Shown: positions 36,506 to 44,491 of the stretch, piece by piece | How the letters are laid out: every line of letters begins with the position of its first letter | How positions within the stretch are numbered: the first letter of the stretch is position 1 | NCBI RefSeq assembly: GCF_023897065.1 | Contig: NZ_JAMHIV010000008.1 | Location: 124,001 to 188,000, forward strand | DNA: 64,000 nucleotides | Reading direction: 5' to 3' | DNA from: Crossiella sp. SN42 | GTDB taxonomy: Bacteria; Actinomycetota; Actinomycetes; Mycobacteriales; Pseudonocardiaceae | Program-made: the position numbers and the translations under genes | The notes under the pieces: model-generated | What the model was told of the DNA's origin: nothing | The model's database searches: none | The model's input: the letters and a program-made list of their open reading frames with translations, nothing else

Positions 36506-36958
36506 ATGGCTGAGCGGGCAGGTCAGAGTCTGGCCGGCAAGCTGAACCACCTCTTCGCCGTGTCGGCGCCGAGGGTGGGGCAGGAGTACAGCAACGAGCA
36601 CGTTGCCGCCGCCATCACGGCCAGTGGTGTGACGATCTCGCAGAGTTACATCTGGCAGCTGCGCAAGGGAAACAAGGACAATCCGACCTTCAAGCACCTG
36701 CAGGCGCTGGCGGGTTTCTTCGGAGTTCCTGTCAGCTACTTCTTTGATGACGAGGTTACGGATAGGGTCGATCGCCAGTTGGCCGACCTCAAGGAAGAGC
36801 GGACCAGGCTTCGCCAGCTAGCGGGCAGCAGCGAGGCGCAGCTGATGGCCATGCGCGCTGGAGAACTTTCTCCACAGGGACGCCGACAGGTGATGGACCT
36901 GCTCGACGTCGTCTACCGGCTCGAACAGGCCGAGCGGGGCGAGAACGCGGGCGGGTGA
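36506..36958 (+). CDS. EspR-like HTH transcriptional regulator
   Basis: This encodes a 150-aa XRE-type HTH protein similar in layout to mycobacterial EspR, the nucleoid-associated activator of ESX-1. Shared features are the N-terminal AGKLNHLF, the HTH (ITASGVTISQSYIWQLRKGN), the following FGVPVSYFFDDE and a C-terminal helix used for dimerisation. ATG 36506 is chosen because it matches EspR length and has GGGGAGG upstream; ATG 36458 would add 16 residues. It heads an operon with a protease and a membrane protein. A link to the ESX locus upstream is inference. Confidence 0.8.
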   Translation: MAERAGQSLAGKLNHLFAVSAPRVGQEYSNEHVAAAITASGVTISQSYIWQLRKGNKDNPTFKHLQALAGFFGVPVSYFFDDEVTDRVDRQLADLKEERTRLRQLAGSSEAQLMAMRAGELSPQGRRQVMDLLDVVYRLEQAERGENAGG

Positions 36959-36971
36959 AAGGGGCGGTCCC

Positions 36972-37490
36972 GTGCGGGAACGCGATCTACGACGTCGGTG
37001 CCGGCGGTTGCTCAACGAACTGGACATCCGGCCACCGCTTGACGTCACCGAGTTGTGCCGCCGAGTGGGCGAACGGCGGGGCAAACCGATTCGCCTGGTG
37101 GCACATCCGATCCCGGTGCCGGGGCCCTTCGGGGTGTGGATCGCCACCGAGACAGCCGACTACATCCTCTACCAGGAGCGGACCACCAGGTCGCACCAGA
37201 ACCACATCATCTTGCACGAGCTCGGCCACCTGCTGGCCGGCCACCGCAACGGTGAGGGCCAGGACGACCCGATGCTCAGCGAGCTGTACCCGGACATCGA
37301 GCCGGACGCGGTGCGCAGGGCGCTGCGCCGCACCAGCTACGACGACTCCCAGGAGCTCGAGGCCGAGACCGTGGCCACGATCATCCTGGAGTGGGCCTCG
37401 GTGCTGGACCGGGTCGCGCCCGGCGACTCGGCCGATGTCACCACCAAGCGGATCGAGAACGCGCTCGGCGACCGACTGGGCTGGTTGTGA
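36972..37490 (+). CDS. ImmA/IrrE-type metallopeptidase-like protein
   Basis: This encodes a 172-aa protein with a zinc-protease HExxH motif (H82-ELG-H86 in IILHELGHLLAGH) and a downstream Glu-rich helix (SQELEAETVATIILEW) that may give the third ligand. Proteins of this family often cleave or relieve a neighbouring HTH repressor, as ImmA does to ImmR. Here the HTH partner is the EspR-like protein 13 bp upstream. GTG 36972. The stop overlaps the next start by 4 bp. Confidence 0.8.
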   Translation: MRERDLRRRCRRLLNELDIRPPLDVTELCRRVGERRGKPIRLVAHPIPVPGPFGVWIATETADYILYQERTTRSHQNHIILHELGHLLAGHRNGEGQDDPMLSELYPDIEPDAVRRALRRTSYDDSQELEAETVATIILEWASVLDRVAPGDSADVTTKRIENALGDRLGWL

Positions 37491-38605
37491 ACCCGATCAC
37501 CATCGTCATGACGGTGTTGCAGGGCGTGCTGCTCTACGTCGCCCTGATCTGGAAGCTCTACCAGTTCAGCCGGGCCCCGCACGACCGCTCGCTGCGCATC
37601 GTGACGGTCTGCCTGATCGCGGCCGGGTTCGCCTACCCGCTCGGCCTGCTGGCCGGCAGCACCGCCGAGCCGACCATCCAGGTCGTCTTCTACAGCTGGG
37701 CGCAGTACAGCCTGCTGATGACGGTGATCTACACGCTGGTGCTGTTCTTCCTGTTCACCGCGCTGCCGCCGGCCCGGGCCAGGGTGCGGGCCTGGTGGCA
37801 GGCGGTGCCGCTGGTGGTCTGCCTGACCGGGCTGGCCGTGGTCACCTTCTCCGCGCCCGCCGATCCGGGGCCCGGCGGCTACTCGATCGCCACCGTGGCC
37901 GGGTTCTACCTCTTCGCCGACGCCTACCTGGCCTACGGCGTGGCCGTGGCGCTGCGCTGGACCAGGCGCTACGCCAGGGGCGCCAGCGGCAGGCTGCGCA
38001 CCGGGCTGCTGATCACCTCGATCGGCGAGGTGCTGCTGATCATGGCCGCGGGCGGCACCTGCGTGACCGTCGCGCTGATGTGGGCCGGCGTGCCCATGCC
38101 GGACTGGACCAGGACGCTGTCCACGCTGATCCTCTTCCCCGGCATCCTGCTGTTCATCATCGGCGTCAGCTACCCGGGCATGCTGATGCGGCTGGCCGCG
38201 CTGCGGGTGTGGTGGCAGCACCTGCGGGTCTACCACCAGCTCCGTCCACTGTGGACCACGCTGCACCGGGCCTTCCCGCAGGACTCGCTGACCCGCGGCC
38301 CGGTCCGGCCGGTGTGGGACGTGCTGAGCCTGCGCGGGGTGCACCGGCGCTACTACCGGCGGGTGATCGAGTGCCGGGACGGGCTGGTCCGGATCAGCCC
38401 CTACCTGGCGCACGTGCGGGCCGAGCAGGAGGCGCTCTCGCTGGCCGAGGCGCTGCGGGCCGGGCTGCGCGCGCACGCCGAGGGCACCGAGGTGGCCCCG
38501 CAGGCCATGTCGCTGGCCCTGCCCGAGGGTGACGGCCTGGACGACGACGTGCGCGAGCTGCTGGCGCTGTCCACCGAGCTGCGCAGGGCCCCGGCGCTGG
38601 CCTGA
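37487..38605 (+). CDS. MAB_1171c-type multi-spanning membrane protein
   Basis: This encodes a 372-aa protein with about seven TM helices in the first ~240 residues (ITIVMTVLQGVLLYVALIW and others). A cytoplasmic C-terminal part follows (ALRVWWQHLRVYHQLRPLW onward). It matches the layout of the actinobacterial MAB_1171c family, annotated as putative transporters without a known substrate. GTG 37487 overlaps the protease stop (GTGA), so HTH, protease and membrane protein form one unit. A sensing role would fit equally well. Confidence 0.7.
   Translation: MNPITIVMTVLQGVLLYVALIWKLYQFSRAPHDRSLRIVTVCLIAAGFAYPLGLLAGSTAEPTIQVVFYSWAQYSLLMTVIYTLVLFFLFTALPPARARVRAWWQAVPLVVCLTGLAVVTFSAPADPGPGGYSIATVAGFYLFADAYLAYGVAVALRWTRRYARGASGRLRTGLLITSIGEVLLIMAAGGTCVTVALMWAGVPMPDWTRTLSTLILFPGILLFIIGVSYPGMLMRLAALRVWWQHLRVYHQLRPLWTTLHRAFPQDSLTRGPVRPVWDVLSLRGVHRRYYRRVIECRDGLVRISPYLAHVRAEQEALSLAEALRAGLRAHAEGTEVAPQAMSLALPEGDGLDDDVRELLALSTELRRAPALA
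38244..38256. repeat. GTCCACTGTGGAC palindrome, copy 2
   Basis: This is a perfect copy inside the MAB_1171c-type gene. The complement reads TGGTCCACA, 8 of 9 bases of the Streptomyces DnaA-box consensus TTGTCCACA. Confidence 0.7.
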
Positions 38606-38617
38606 ACCGCCGGTGAA

Positions 38618-38643
38618 CGGCCGGTGACGCTGCTCACCGGCCG
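38618..38643 (+). terminator. hairpin after the MAB_1171c-type gene
   Basis: CGGCCGGTGA (38618-38627) pairs over 10 bp with TCACCGGCCG (38634-38643). It separates this operon from the rplM promoter region. Confidence 0.55.
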
Positions 38644-38743
38644 GAGAGCCCCCACCCGTCAGCGGCGCGCCCGGCGTCATCTACACTGGTAAGGCCCGGT
38701 CACACCTGTGCAGTCTGGATCACGACGCCCGTTCGGGGCCGTT

Positions 38744-38773
38744 TTGACCCTCCGCAGGGCCAGCGGGTAACCT
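38744..38773 (+). promoter_or_regulatory. promoter of rplM-rpsI
   Basis: TTGACC (38744-38749) and TAACCT (38768-38773) with an 18-bp spacer form the clearest housekeeping promoter in the window. Transcription near 38780 would give a 5' leader of ~115 nt, which contains a small ACATC/GATGT hairpin. The 289-bp gap 38606-38894 contains no gene. Confidence 0.6.
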
Positions 38774-38894
38774 GATCCGCTGTTGTGCGGTATACGGTGC
38801 GACTAGGGTCCGCCGCGCGTTTTCGAGTTGGTCCTCCAGCTGAAACGCATCACCGCAGTGACATCCCGTGATGTGAGGACGACGAGGTAGACCC

Positions 38895-39338
38895 GTGCGC
38901 ACGTACAGCCCGAAGCCCGGCGAGGTGAAGCGCACCTGGCACGTCATTGACGCCCAGGACCTGGTGCTCGGCCGGCTCGCCACCCACGCCGCGACTCTGC
39001 TGCGCGGCAAGCACAAGCCCATTTTCGCTCCGCACGTCGACACCGGCGACTTCGTCATCGTGATCAACGCGGACAAGGTGGCCCTCACCGGTCAGAAGCG
39101 CGACCAGGAGTTCGTGTACCGCCACAGCGGTTACCCGGGCGGTCTGCGCAAGCGCTCGTTCGGCGAGATGATCGACAAGCACCCCACCAAGCTGGTGGAG
39201 AAGACCATCAAGGGCATGCTGCCGAAGAACAAGCTCGGCAACGCGATGGGCAAGAAGCTCAAGGTCTACGCCGGCCCGGAGCACCCGCACGCGGCTCAGC
39301 AGCCGCAGCCGTTTGAGATCAAGAAGGTCGCCCAGTGA
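38895..39338 (+). CDS. rplM: 50S ribosomal protein L13
   Basis: This encodes a 147-aa L13, one of the first proteins to bind 23S rRNA. It starts [20 protein letters not shown] and contains [20 protein letters not shown] and [12 protein letters not shown]-like sequence ([20 protein letters not shown]). GTG 38895 follows GACGAGG. It is coupled to rpsI by a 4-bp overlap, the universal L13-S9 pair. Confidence 0.98.
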   Translation: MRTYSPKPGEVKRTWHVIDAQDLVLGRLATHAATLLRGKHKPIFAPHVDTGDFVIVINADKVALTGQKRDQEFVYRHSGYPGGLRKRSFGEMIDKHPTKLVEKTIKGMLPKNKLGNAMGKKLKVYAGPEHPHAAQQPQPFEIKKVAQ

Positions 39339-39931
39339 CCGCGGCCGACGAGAACTTCGAGGAAGCCAGCGTGAGCACTGAAGAGACCGCCGCCGTCGAG
39401 GAGTTCGACGCGGCTGCCGAGGTTGTCGAGGACGCCGTCGCGCCCGAGGTCGAGGAGTCCGCTGAGGAGGTCGCCGCCGAGGAGACCGCCGACGTCGACG
39501 CCGACGCCGATGAGGCCGCCCCGGTCCGCGCGATCGCCGTGCCGTCCAAGCCGGTGCAGACCGTCGGCCGTCGCAAGGAGGCCGTCGTCCGCGTCCGCCT
39601 CATGCCCGGCAGCGGCAAGTTCACCCTCAACGGCAAGACCCTTGAGGACTACTTCCCGAACAAGGTGCACCAGCAGCTCATCAAGGAGCCGCTGGTGACC
39701 CTGGAGAAGGTCGAGGCCTTCGACATCTACGGGAACCTGCGTGGCGGTGGCCCCTCCGGCCAGGCAGGCGCGCTGCGCCTGGCGATCGCCCGCGCCCTGA
39801 TCGAGGTTGACAGCGAGGACCGTCCCCCGCTGAAGAAGGCCGGCTTCCTCACTCGTGACCCGCGGGTCAAGGAGCGCAAGAAGTACGGTCTGAAGAAGGC
39901 CCGTAAGGCGCCGCAGTACAGCAAGCGCTGA
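39335..39931 (+). CDS. rpsI: 30S ribosomal protein S9 with acidic N-terminal extension
   Basis: This encodes a 198-aa S9. The first ~68 residues are an Ala/Glu/Val-rich acidic extension, common in actinobacteria. The S9 fold follows from [19 protein letters not shown] to the basic tail [12 protein letters not shown], which reaches the P-site tRNA. GTG 39335 overlaps the rplM stop. A strong terminator follows. Confidence 0.97.
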   Translation: MTAADENFEEASVSTEETAAVEEFDAAAEVVEDAVAPEVEESAEEVAAEETADVDADADEAAPVRAIAVPSKPVQTVGRRKEAVVRVRLMPGSGKFTLNGKTLEDYFPNKVHQQLIKEPLVTLEKVEAFDIYGNLRGGGPSGQAGALRLAIARALIEVDSEDRPPLKKAGFLTRDPRVKERKKYGLKKARKAPQYSKR

Positions 39932-39953
39932 TTTTCAGCCGCAAGGCAACCAG

Positions 39954-39995
39954 CGGGAGCAGCTATCCGTATACGGAGAGCTGCTCCCGTTTTTT
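39954..39995 (+). terminator. canonical Rho-independent terminator after rpsI
   Basis: An 11-bp stem CGGGAGCAGCT (39954-39964) pairs with 39979-39989, with a nested TCCG/CGGA helix inside the loop and a run of six T (39990-39995). It is the only terminator in the window with a proper T-tract. Confidence 0.92.
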
Positions 39996-40035
39996 GTGAT
40001 TCGCCGCCACCCAGCTTCCCGGAGGACCTCCCGTC

Positions 40036-41373
40036 ATGGCCCGACTGTTCGGCACCGACGGCGTTCGCGGACTCGCCAACGCCGACCTGACCCCGGAGCT
40101 CGCGCTCTCCATCGCCGCCGCGGCGGCGCAGGTCCTGGCCGAACACGACCGCTCGCACCGCCCGGTCGCGGTGGTCGGCCGTGACCCGAGGGCCAGCGGC
40201 GAGATGCTGGAGGCCGCGGTGACCGCGGGGCTGGCCGCGGCGGGCGCGGACGTGCTGCGGGTCGGCGTGCTGCCCACCCCCGCGGTGGCCTTCCTGATCG
40301 CCGAGCTGGGCGCGGACCTGGGCGTGATGATCTCCGCCTCGCACAACGCGATGCCGGACAACGGCATCAAGCTCTTCGCCGCCGGCGGGCTCAAGCTGCC
40401 GGACACGGTCGAGGACGAGATCGAGGCCAAGATGGCCGACACCACGGCGAAGCGGCCCACCGGCGCCGGGGTCGGCCGGGTGCGCGAGGTGGCCGACGCG
40501 GGCCAGCGCTACGTGGACCACCTGCTGCTGGCCACCGGTCAGCCGTTGGAGGGCATCAAGGTCGTGGTGGACTGCGCCAACGGCGCCGCCGCCGCGGTCG
40601 CGCCGGACGCCTACCGCAGGGCGGGGGCCGAGGTCGTCGCGGTGCACGCCGACCCGGACGGCCTCAACATCAACGAGGACTGCGGCTCCACGCACATCGA
40701 CGGCCTGGGCAAGATCGTGCTGGAACACGGCGCGGACCTGGGCATCGCGCACGACGGCGACGCCGACCGCTGCCTGGCCGTGGACGCCGACGGCAACATC
40801 GTCGACGGCGACCAGATCCTGGCCGTGCTGGCACTGGCCATGAAGGACGCAGGCGAGCTGGTCGAGGACACCCTGGTGGCCACCGTGATGAGCAACCTGG
40901 GCCTGCACCTGGCCATGCGCGAGCACGGCGTCACCCTGCGCACCACCGCGGTCGGCGACCGCTACGTGCTGGAGGAGCTGCGCGCCAACGGCTACAGCCT
41001 CGGCGGCGAGCAGTCCGGCCACGTGGTGCTGCCCAGCCACGCCACCACCGGCGACGGCCTGCTCACCGCGCTGCGCCTGATGGCCAGGATGGCGCACACC
41101 GGCAAGTCCCTGGCCGACCTGGCCGGGGTGATGCGCCGCCTGCCGCAGGTGCTCATCAACGTCAAGGTCACCGACAAGGCCGCGGTCGCCGCCGCCTCCT
41201 CGGTGGCCGGGGCGGTGGCCGAGGTCGAGGCCGAGCTGGCGGGCAACGGCCGGGTGCTGCTGCGCCCCTCCGGCACCGAGCAGCTGGTCAGGGTGATGGT
41301 GGAGGCGCCGACCCAGGAAGCGGCCCAGGACGCGGCCCAGCGGCTGGCCGAGGTGGTCGCCGCGGTGCGCTGA
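40036..41373 (+). CDS. glmM: phosphoglucosamine mutase
   Basis: This encodes a 445-aa enzyme that converts glucosamine-6-phosphate to glucosamine-1-phosphate for peptidoglycan. The phospho-serine is Ser102 in [13 protein letters not shown], and the metal loop is DGDADR. The start [15 protein letters not shown] and C-terminal [15 protein letters not shown] are diagnostic. GGAGGA lies upstream of ATG 40036. In actinobacteria glmM usually follows rpsI and lies near glmS; here an 8-kb insertion separates the two. Confidence 0.98.
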   Translation: MARLFGTDGVRGLANADLTPELALSIAAAAAQVLAEHDRSHRPVAVVGRDPRASGEMLEAAVTAGLAAAGADVLRVGVLPTPAVAFLIAELGADLGVMISASHNAMPDNGIKLFAAGGLKLPDTVEDEIEAKMADTTAKRPTGAGVGRVREVADAGQRYVDHLLLATGQPLEGIKVVVDCANGAAAAVAPDAYRRAGAEVVAVHADPDGLNINEDCGSTHIDGLGKIVLEHGADLGIAHDGDADRCLAVDADGNIVDGDQILAVLALAMKDAGELVEDTLVATVMSNLGLHLAMREHGVTLRTTAVGDRYVLEELRANGYSLGGEQSGHVVLPSHATTGDGLLTALRLMARMAHTGKSLADLAGVMRRLPQVLINVKVTDKAAVAAASSVAGAVAEVEAELAGNGRVLLRPSGTEQLVRVMVEAPTQEAAQDAAQRLAEVVAAVR

Positions 41374-41386
41374 CCACCCGGCGCGG

Positions 41387-41392
41387 TAGGTT
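41387..41392 (+). promoter_or_regulatory. candidate -10 for a leaderless mRNA
   Basis: TAGGTT ends 6 nt before ATG 41399, the spacing expected if transcription starts at the ATG itself. No clear -35 is visible. Confidence 0.3.
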
Positions 41393-41398
41393 CTGGAG

Positions 41399-41512
41399 AT
41401 GATCGCGATCGGCGTGCCCGAACTGCTGTTGCTGATGTTCGTGCTGGTCATGGGAGTGGTGGTGCTGGTCGCCGCGGTGCTGGCCGCACGGCGGAAGCGG
41501 CGGCAGCGGTAA
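41399..41512 (+). CDS. 37-aa single-TM peptide
   Basis: This open frame encodes MIAIGVPELLLLMFVLVMGV, then more hydrophobic residues, and ends in a strongly basic tail RRKRRQR. The positive-inside rule predicts the N-terminus outside and the tail in the cytoplasm. It starts 26 bp after glmM and could be leaderless. It is typical of unannotated small membrane proteins. Function unknown, and the coding status is not proven. Confidence 0.5.
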   Translation: MIAIGVPELLLLMFVLVMGVVVLVAAVLAARRKRRQR

Positions 41513-41581
41513 GGGCACACGCCCTGGCCGGAGCCGGGTACATTTCTCTCCCAGACGTGGAAAGACCCTGGGGGCCGTGAG

Positions 41582-42013
41582 ATGAGTGTTGAGGACAGGC
41601 TGGCCGCCGCGCTGCGACAGCAGTACGAGGCCACCCGGGAGAACGAGCTGCTCAGGGACATGCGCGAGTCCCAGGCGGCCAAGATCAAGGCCGAGTCCAA
41701 GGAAGCGGTCGACCAGCAGGGCAAGGTCACCGACCGGATGACCGCGCACATCACCGAGCTGGCCAAGCGGCAGCGCCGCGGCGGTGGCTGGGCGACCAGT
41801 TCGGTGATGGACCGCGGCGACGGCCAGCTCCGCTTCGGCGTCGAGGACGAGGAGGAGGGCGGCTACCGGCCTGCCCCCTACGCCGCGCCCGTGCCGCCGC
41901 CCCCGCCACCTCCGCCGCCGGTGGCCCCGCCGCCGCCCCCGGTCCGGCGCGCACCCGCCCGCCGCCCGGCCGACGACGATGACGACTACGAGCAGCAGTC
42001 CTGGCTGAGCTGA
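41582..42013 (+). CDS. coiled-coil protein with proline run and acidic C-terminal motif
   Basis: This encodes a 143-aa protein of unknown family. Residues 1-65 look like a long amphipathic helix (RENELLRDMRESQAAKIKAE). A run of prolines follows (~98-115), and the end is DDDDDYEQQSWLS. The end resembles DDEDFSQEQILY of the ESX-operon protein at 31179-31595, so both may be recognised by the same partner. It converges on the ketosynthase-like gene with a 4-bp gap. Confidence 0.65.
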   Translation: MSVEDRLAAALRQQYEATRENELLRDMRESQAAKIKAESKEAVDQQGKVTDRMTAHITELAKRQRRGGGWATSSVMDRGDGQLRFGVEDEEEGGYRPAPYAAPVPPPPPPPPPVAPPPPPVRRAPARRPADDDDDYEQQSWLS

Positions 42014-42017
42014 TCGG

Positions 42018-42959
42018 TCAGGGCAGGCGGAGCAGGGCCGCGACCACCGAGTGGTCCTGATCGGCCGAGACCACCACCGCCGGGCCGGTGCGCCCGGCGG
42101 TGAGCACGCCGATCAGCTGGAACAGTCCGGCCGCCGCGCCGGTGTCGCCGAGCAGCGCGGCCGGATTCACCGCGGTGGCGCTGGGGAACAGTCCGGACAC
42201 CACCGCGGGGGCGCTGACCACCGCGACCTCGCCGGGATCGACCTGGTGCCGTGTCAGCAGGCGGCGCACGCAGTCGGCGGCCGCGTCTCCGACCCCGCCC
42301 ACCATCGAGCCGAAGCCGAGCACCTCGGCCAGCACCGGCCGCTCGCCCGGTGGCTCCAGCAGCAGCACGCCCGCGCCCTCGCCCAGCGGACCGGCGGCTA
42401 CCGGGTACTGCCCTTCCAGCCAGGCGCGTTCCGGGGTCAGCTCCTCGGTGCCGCCGACCAGGGCGCGGGCGCACTGACCGCCCTGGACGAGCCTGCTCGC
42501 GTAGCGCAGCGCGCCGAGCACGGCCGCGCGGCCACCGGCCACGGTCGCGTTCGGCCCGCGCAGGCCGTGCCGGATGGCGCAGATCGAGGCCGGGCCGTTC
42601 ATCAGCGCGAACGGCACCAGGGACGGTTCGATGAAGTAGGGCCTGCGCCGGGTCAGCGAGCCGCGCACCACGTTGGCCTGGGTGTGCGCGCTGCCGCTGG
42701 TGGTGCCCAGCACCAGCGCGGTGTCCTCCCCGGCCAGGCCGGGGTGCGCGGCGAGCAGCTCGCCGACGGTGAGCACCGCCAGCGCGGCGGCCCGGTCCAT
42801 CGAGGCGGTGCCCTTCAGCCCGAGCTCGCCCTGGATGTCCAGGTCCGGCACCGCGAACCCCTCCGGCGGCCTGCCCTCGCGCAGGCCGGTGAGCAGGGTC
42901 GCGGTCCGCAGGCCGAAGGCGGAGGCCGCGGCGTGCGCGGTGAGCGCCAGCCCGGTCAC
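42018..42959 (-). CDS. ketosynthase-like protein lacking the catalytic triad (chain-length-factor-like)
   Basis: This encodes a 313-aa thiolase-fold protein related to beta-ketoacyl synthases (SICAIRHGLRGPNATVAGG, PLGEGAGVLLLEPPGERP). All three active-site residues of the partner synthase appear replaced: a Gly near 143 in place of Cys, SAP (249-251) in place of SAH, and Asp272 in place of His. It is also shorter than a full KS. Translation is coupled to the active KS (GTGA overlap). By analogy with type II polyketide systems it may be a chain-length factor that dimerises with the KS. Confidence 0.75.
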   Translation of the reverse strand: MTGLALTAHAAASAFGLRTATLLTGLREGRPPEGFAVPDLDIQGELGLKGTASMDRAAALAVLTVGELLAAHPGLAGEDTALVLGTTSGSAHTQANVVRGSLTRRRPYFIEPSLVPFALMNGPASICAIRHGLRGPNATVAGGRAAVLGALRYASRLVQGGQCARALVGGTEELTPERAWLEGQYPVAAGPLGEGAGVLLLEPPGERPVLAEVLGFGSMVGGVGDAAADCVRRLLTRHQVDPGEVAVVSAPAVVSGLFPSATAVNPAALLGDTGAAAGLFQLIGVLTAGRTGPAVVVSADQDHSVVAALLRLP

Positions 42960-44164
42960 GCCGCCGCCCCGAGCAGCACGATGGCGTTGTTGCCGCCGAA
43001 GGCCAGCCCGTTGCTCTGCACCACGCGCAGCCGGGCGGGCACGCTGGTGTTGGGCACGCAGTCGATCGGGCACTCCGGGTCGGTGACCCGGTGGTTGATG
43101 GTCGGCGGGATGAAGCCCTCGGTGATGGCCAGCGCGCAGGCGGCCACGGACAGCGCGGTGGCCGCGCCCATGGTGTGGCCGAGCATCGACTTGAGCGAGA
43201 CCGTGCGCGGTGGGCGCTCGCCGAAGACCTCGCGGATGGCGGCGGTCTCGGTGACGTCGTTGGCCTTGGTGCCGGTGCCGTGCGCGGAGATCAGGTCCAC
43301 CTGCGCCGGCGTGAGTCCCGCGTTGGCCAGCGCGCGGGACATACCGCGGGCGATGCCGGAGCGCTCCGGCGCGACCTGGTGGTAGGCGTCGCAGCTGAGC
43401 CCGTAGCCGAGCAGCTCGGCGTAGATCCGCGCGCCCCTGGCCACCGCGGTCTCCCACGGCTCCAGCAGCAGCACCGCGGCGCCCTCGCCGGTCAGGATGC
43501 CCTGGCGGTCGGCGTCGAAGGGGCGGCACAGGTCGGGGGAGATGGTGCCGAGGCGGTAGAAGCTGGTGAAGGTGAGCCTGCACATGGCGTCCGCGCCGCC
43601 GCAGAGCGCGAAGTCGGCCTCGCCGGAGCGGATCGCGTCGAAGCCGTTGCCGATCGCGTAGTTGCCCGCCGAGCAGGCCGTGCCCAGCGTGCACAGCTCC
43701 ACCTGGCGCAGGCCCAGCTCGGCGGCGATGTCCAGGCACAGCCGGGAGGCGGGCACCTGCGCGGCCAGCGCCGGGTCCCGGTGCCCGGCCTCGGCCCGCA
43801 GGTCGGCCTCGACCAGCCGTTCCAGGGTGGGCGCGCCGCCGTCGGTGGTGCCCATCGAGATCAGCCCGTACCCCTCGCGCAGCGCCGCCAGGTCCTGCCC
43901 GGCGTCGCGCACGGCCATCCCGGCGGCGGCCGCGGCGAACTGACCGGCCCGGCCCAGCTCGGCCGGATCGACCGTGTGCAGCCAGTCCGCCGGGTCGAAG
44001 TCCGCGACCTCGCAGCCGGTGGTGCGGTCGAAGCCCTGGGTGTCGAAGGCGCTGATCGGCCTGGCCCCGCTGCGGCCTGCGCGCAGCCCGTCCCGGAAGG
44101 CCCCGGCGCCGATCCCGATGCTGGAGACCACGCCGATCCCGGTGATCGCGACCCGCCTGCTCAC
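42956..44164 (-). CDS. beta-ketoacyl-ACP synthase (FabF/KAS II type)
   Basis: This encodes a 402-aa condensing enzyme with an intact Cys-His-His set: Cys164 in LGTACSAGNYAIG, His295 in SAHGTGTKANDVTE and His330 in KSMLGHTMGAA. It should extend an acyl-ACP by a malonyl unit. The start overlaps the ACP stop by 4 bp and the stop overlaps the KS-like gene, so ACP-KS-KS-like is one coupled unit. No ketoreductase, acyltransferase or cyclase is nearby, so the product and destination are unknown. Confidence 0.9.
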   Translation of the reverse strand: MSRRVAITGIGVVSSIGIGAGAFRDGLRAGRSGARPISAFDTQGFDRTTGCEVADFDPADWLHTVDPAELGRAGQFAAAAAGMAVRDAGQDLAALREGYGLISMGTTDGGAPTLERLVEADLRAEAGHRDPALAAQVPASRLCLDIAAELGLRQVELCTLGTACSAGNYAIGNGFDAIRSGEADFALCGGADAMCRLTFTSFYRLGTISPDLCRPFDADRQGILTGEGAAVLLLEPWETAVARGARIYAELLGYGLSCDAYHQVAPERSGIARGMSRALANAGLTPAQVDLISAHGTGTKANDVTETAAIREVFGERPPRTVSLKSMLGHTMGAATALSVAACALAITEGFIPPTINHRVTDPECPIDCVPNTSVPARLRVVQSNGLAFGGNNAIVLLGAAA

Positions 44165-44439
44165 GCCTGGCGCGCCCGGTCCAGCACGTCCAGCACGGCC
44201 TGCAGGTTGACCAGGTTCTCCAGCTCGGACTCGTCCACCTCGACGTCGTACTCGATCTCCAGGTTGGCCAGCAGCTCGATCAGCATCATCGAGTCGGCGC
44301 CCAGCTCGACGAAGGAGGTCTCGGGCTGGATCAGCGCCTGCTCGACCCCGAGCACCCTGCTGATCACCGCGCGGATGCGTTCGACCTGGTCCTCCACGGG
44401 GTGTGCCGCCTTCCTCCGGTGCGCTGACGAGGTGTCCAT
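44161..44439 (-). CDS. acyl carrier protein
   Basis: This encodes a 92-aa ACP. The phosphopantetheine serine is Ser50 in VELGADSMMLIELL; the usual DSL is DSM here. Helix I and II positions fit the family (VEDQVERIRAVISRVLGVEQ). It is the first gene of the ACP-KS-KS-like operon and would carry its growing acyl chain. A polar N-terminal extension (~12 residues, SSAHRRKAAH) precedes the fold. It is divergent from the small membrane protein at 44492. Confidence 0.92.
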   Translation of the reverse strand: MDTSSAHRRKAAHPVEDQVERIRAVISRVLGVEQALIQPETSFVELGADSMMLIELLANLEIEYDVEVDESELENLVNLQAVLDVLDRARQA

Positions 44440-44491
44440 TGAACTACGACACGGTAAGGTTCGGCGCCGACATCGACCTGCGGGGGATGAG

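Noticed and set aside
36506-37490. HTH plus ImmA-like pair as a toxin-antitoxin or prophage repressor module
   Set aside because: No toxin, integrase or phage gene is nearby, and the third coupled gene is a multi-spanning membrane protein.
38783-38809. TTGTGC/TAGGGT as a second rplM promoter
   Set aside because: The spacer is only 15 bp, and a better-spaced promoter lies just upstream at 38744-38773.
42018-43739. The KS-like gene read as a 573-aa protein
   Set aside because: The added N-terminal part overlaps the genuine KS in another frame and has no family resemblance. GTG 42959 gives a coupled start.
42018-44439. Remnant of a full type II polyketide biosynthetic cluster
   Set aside because: No ketoreductase, aromatase, cyclase or tailoring gene within the window on either side, and the three genes are intact and coupled rather than decayed.
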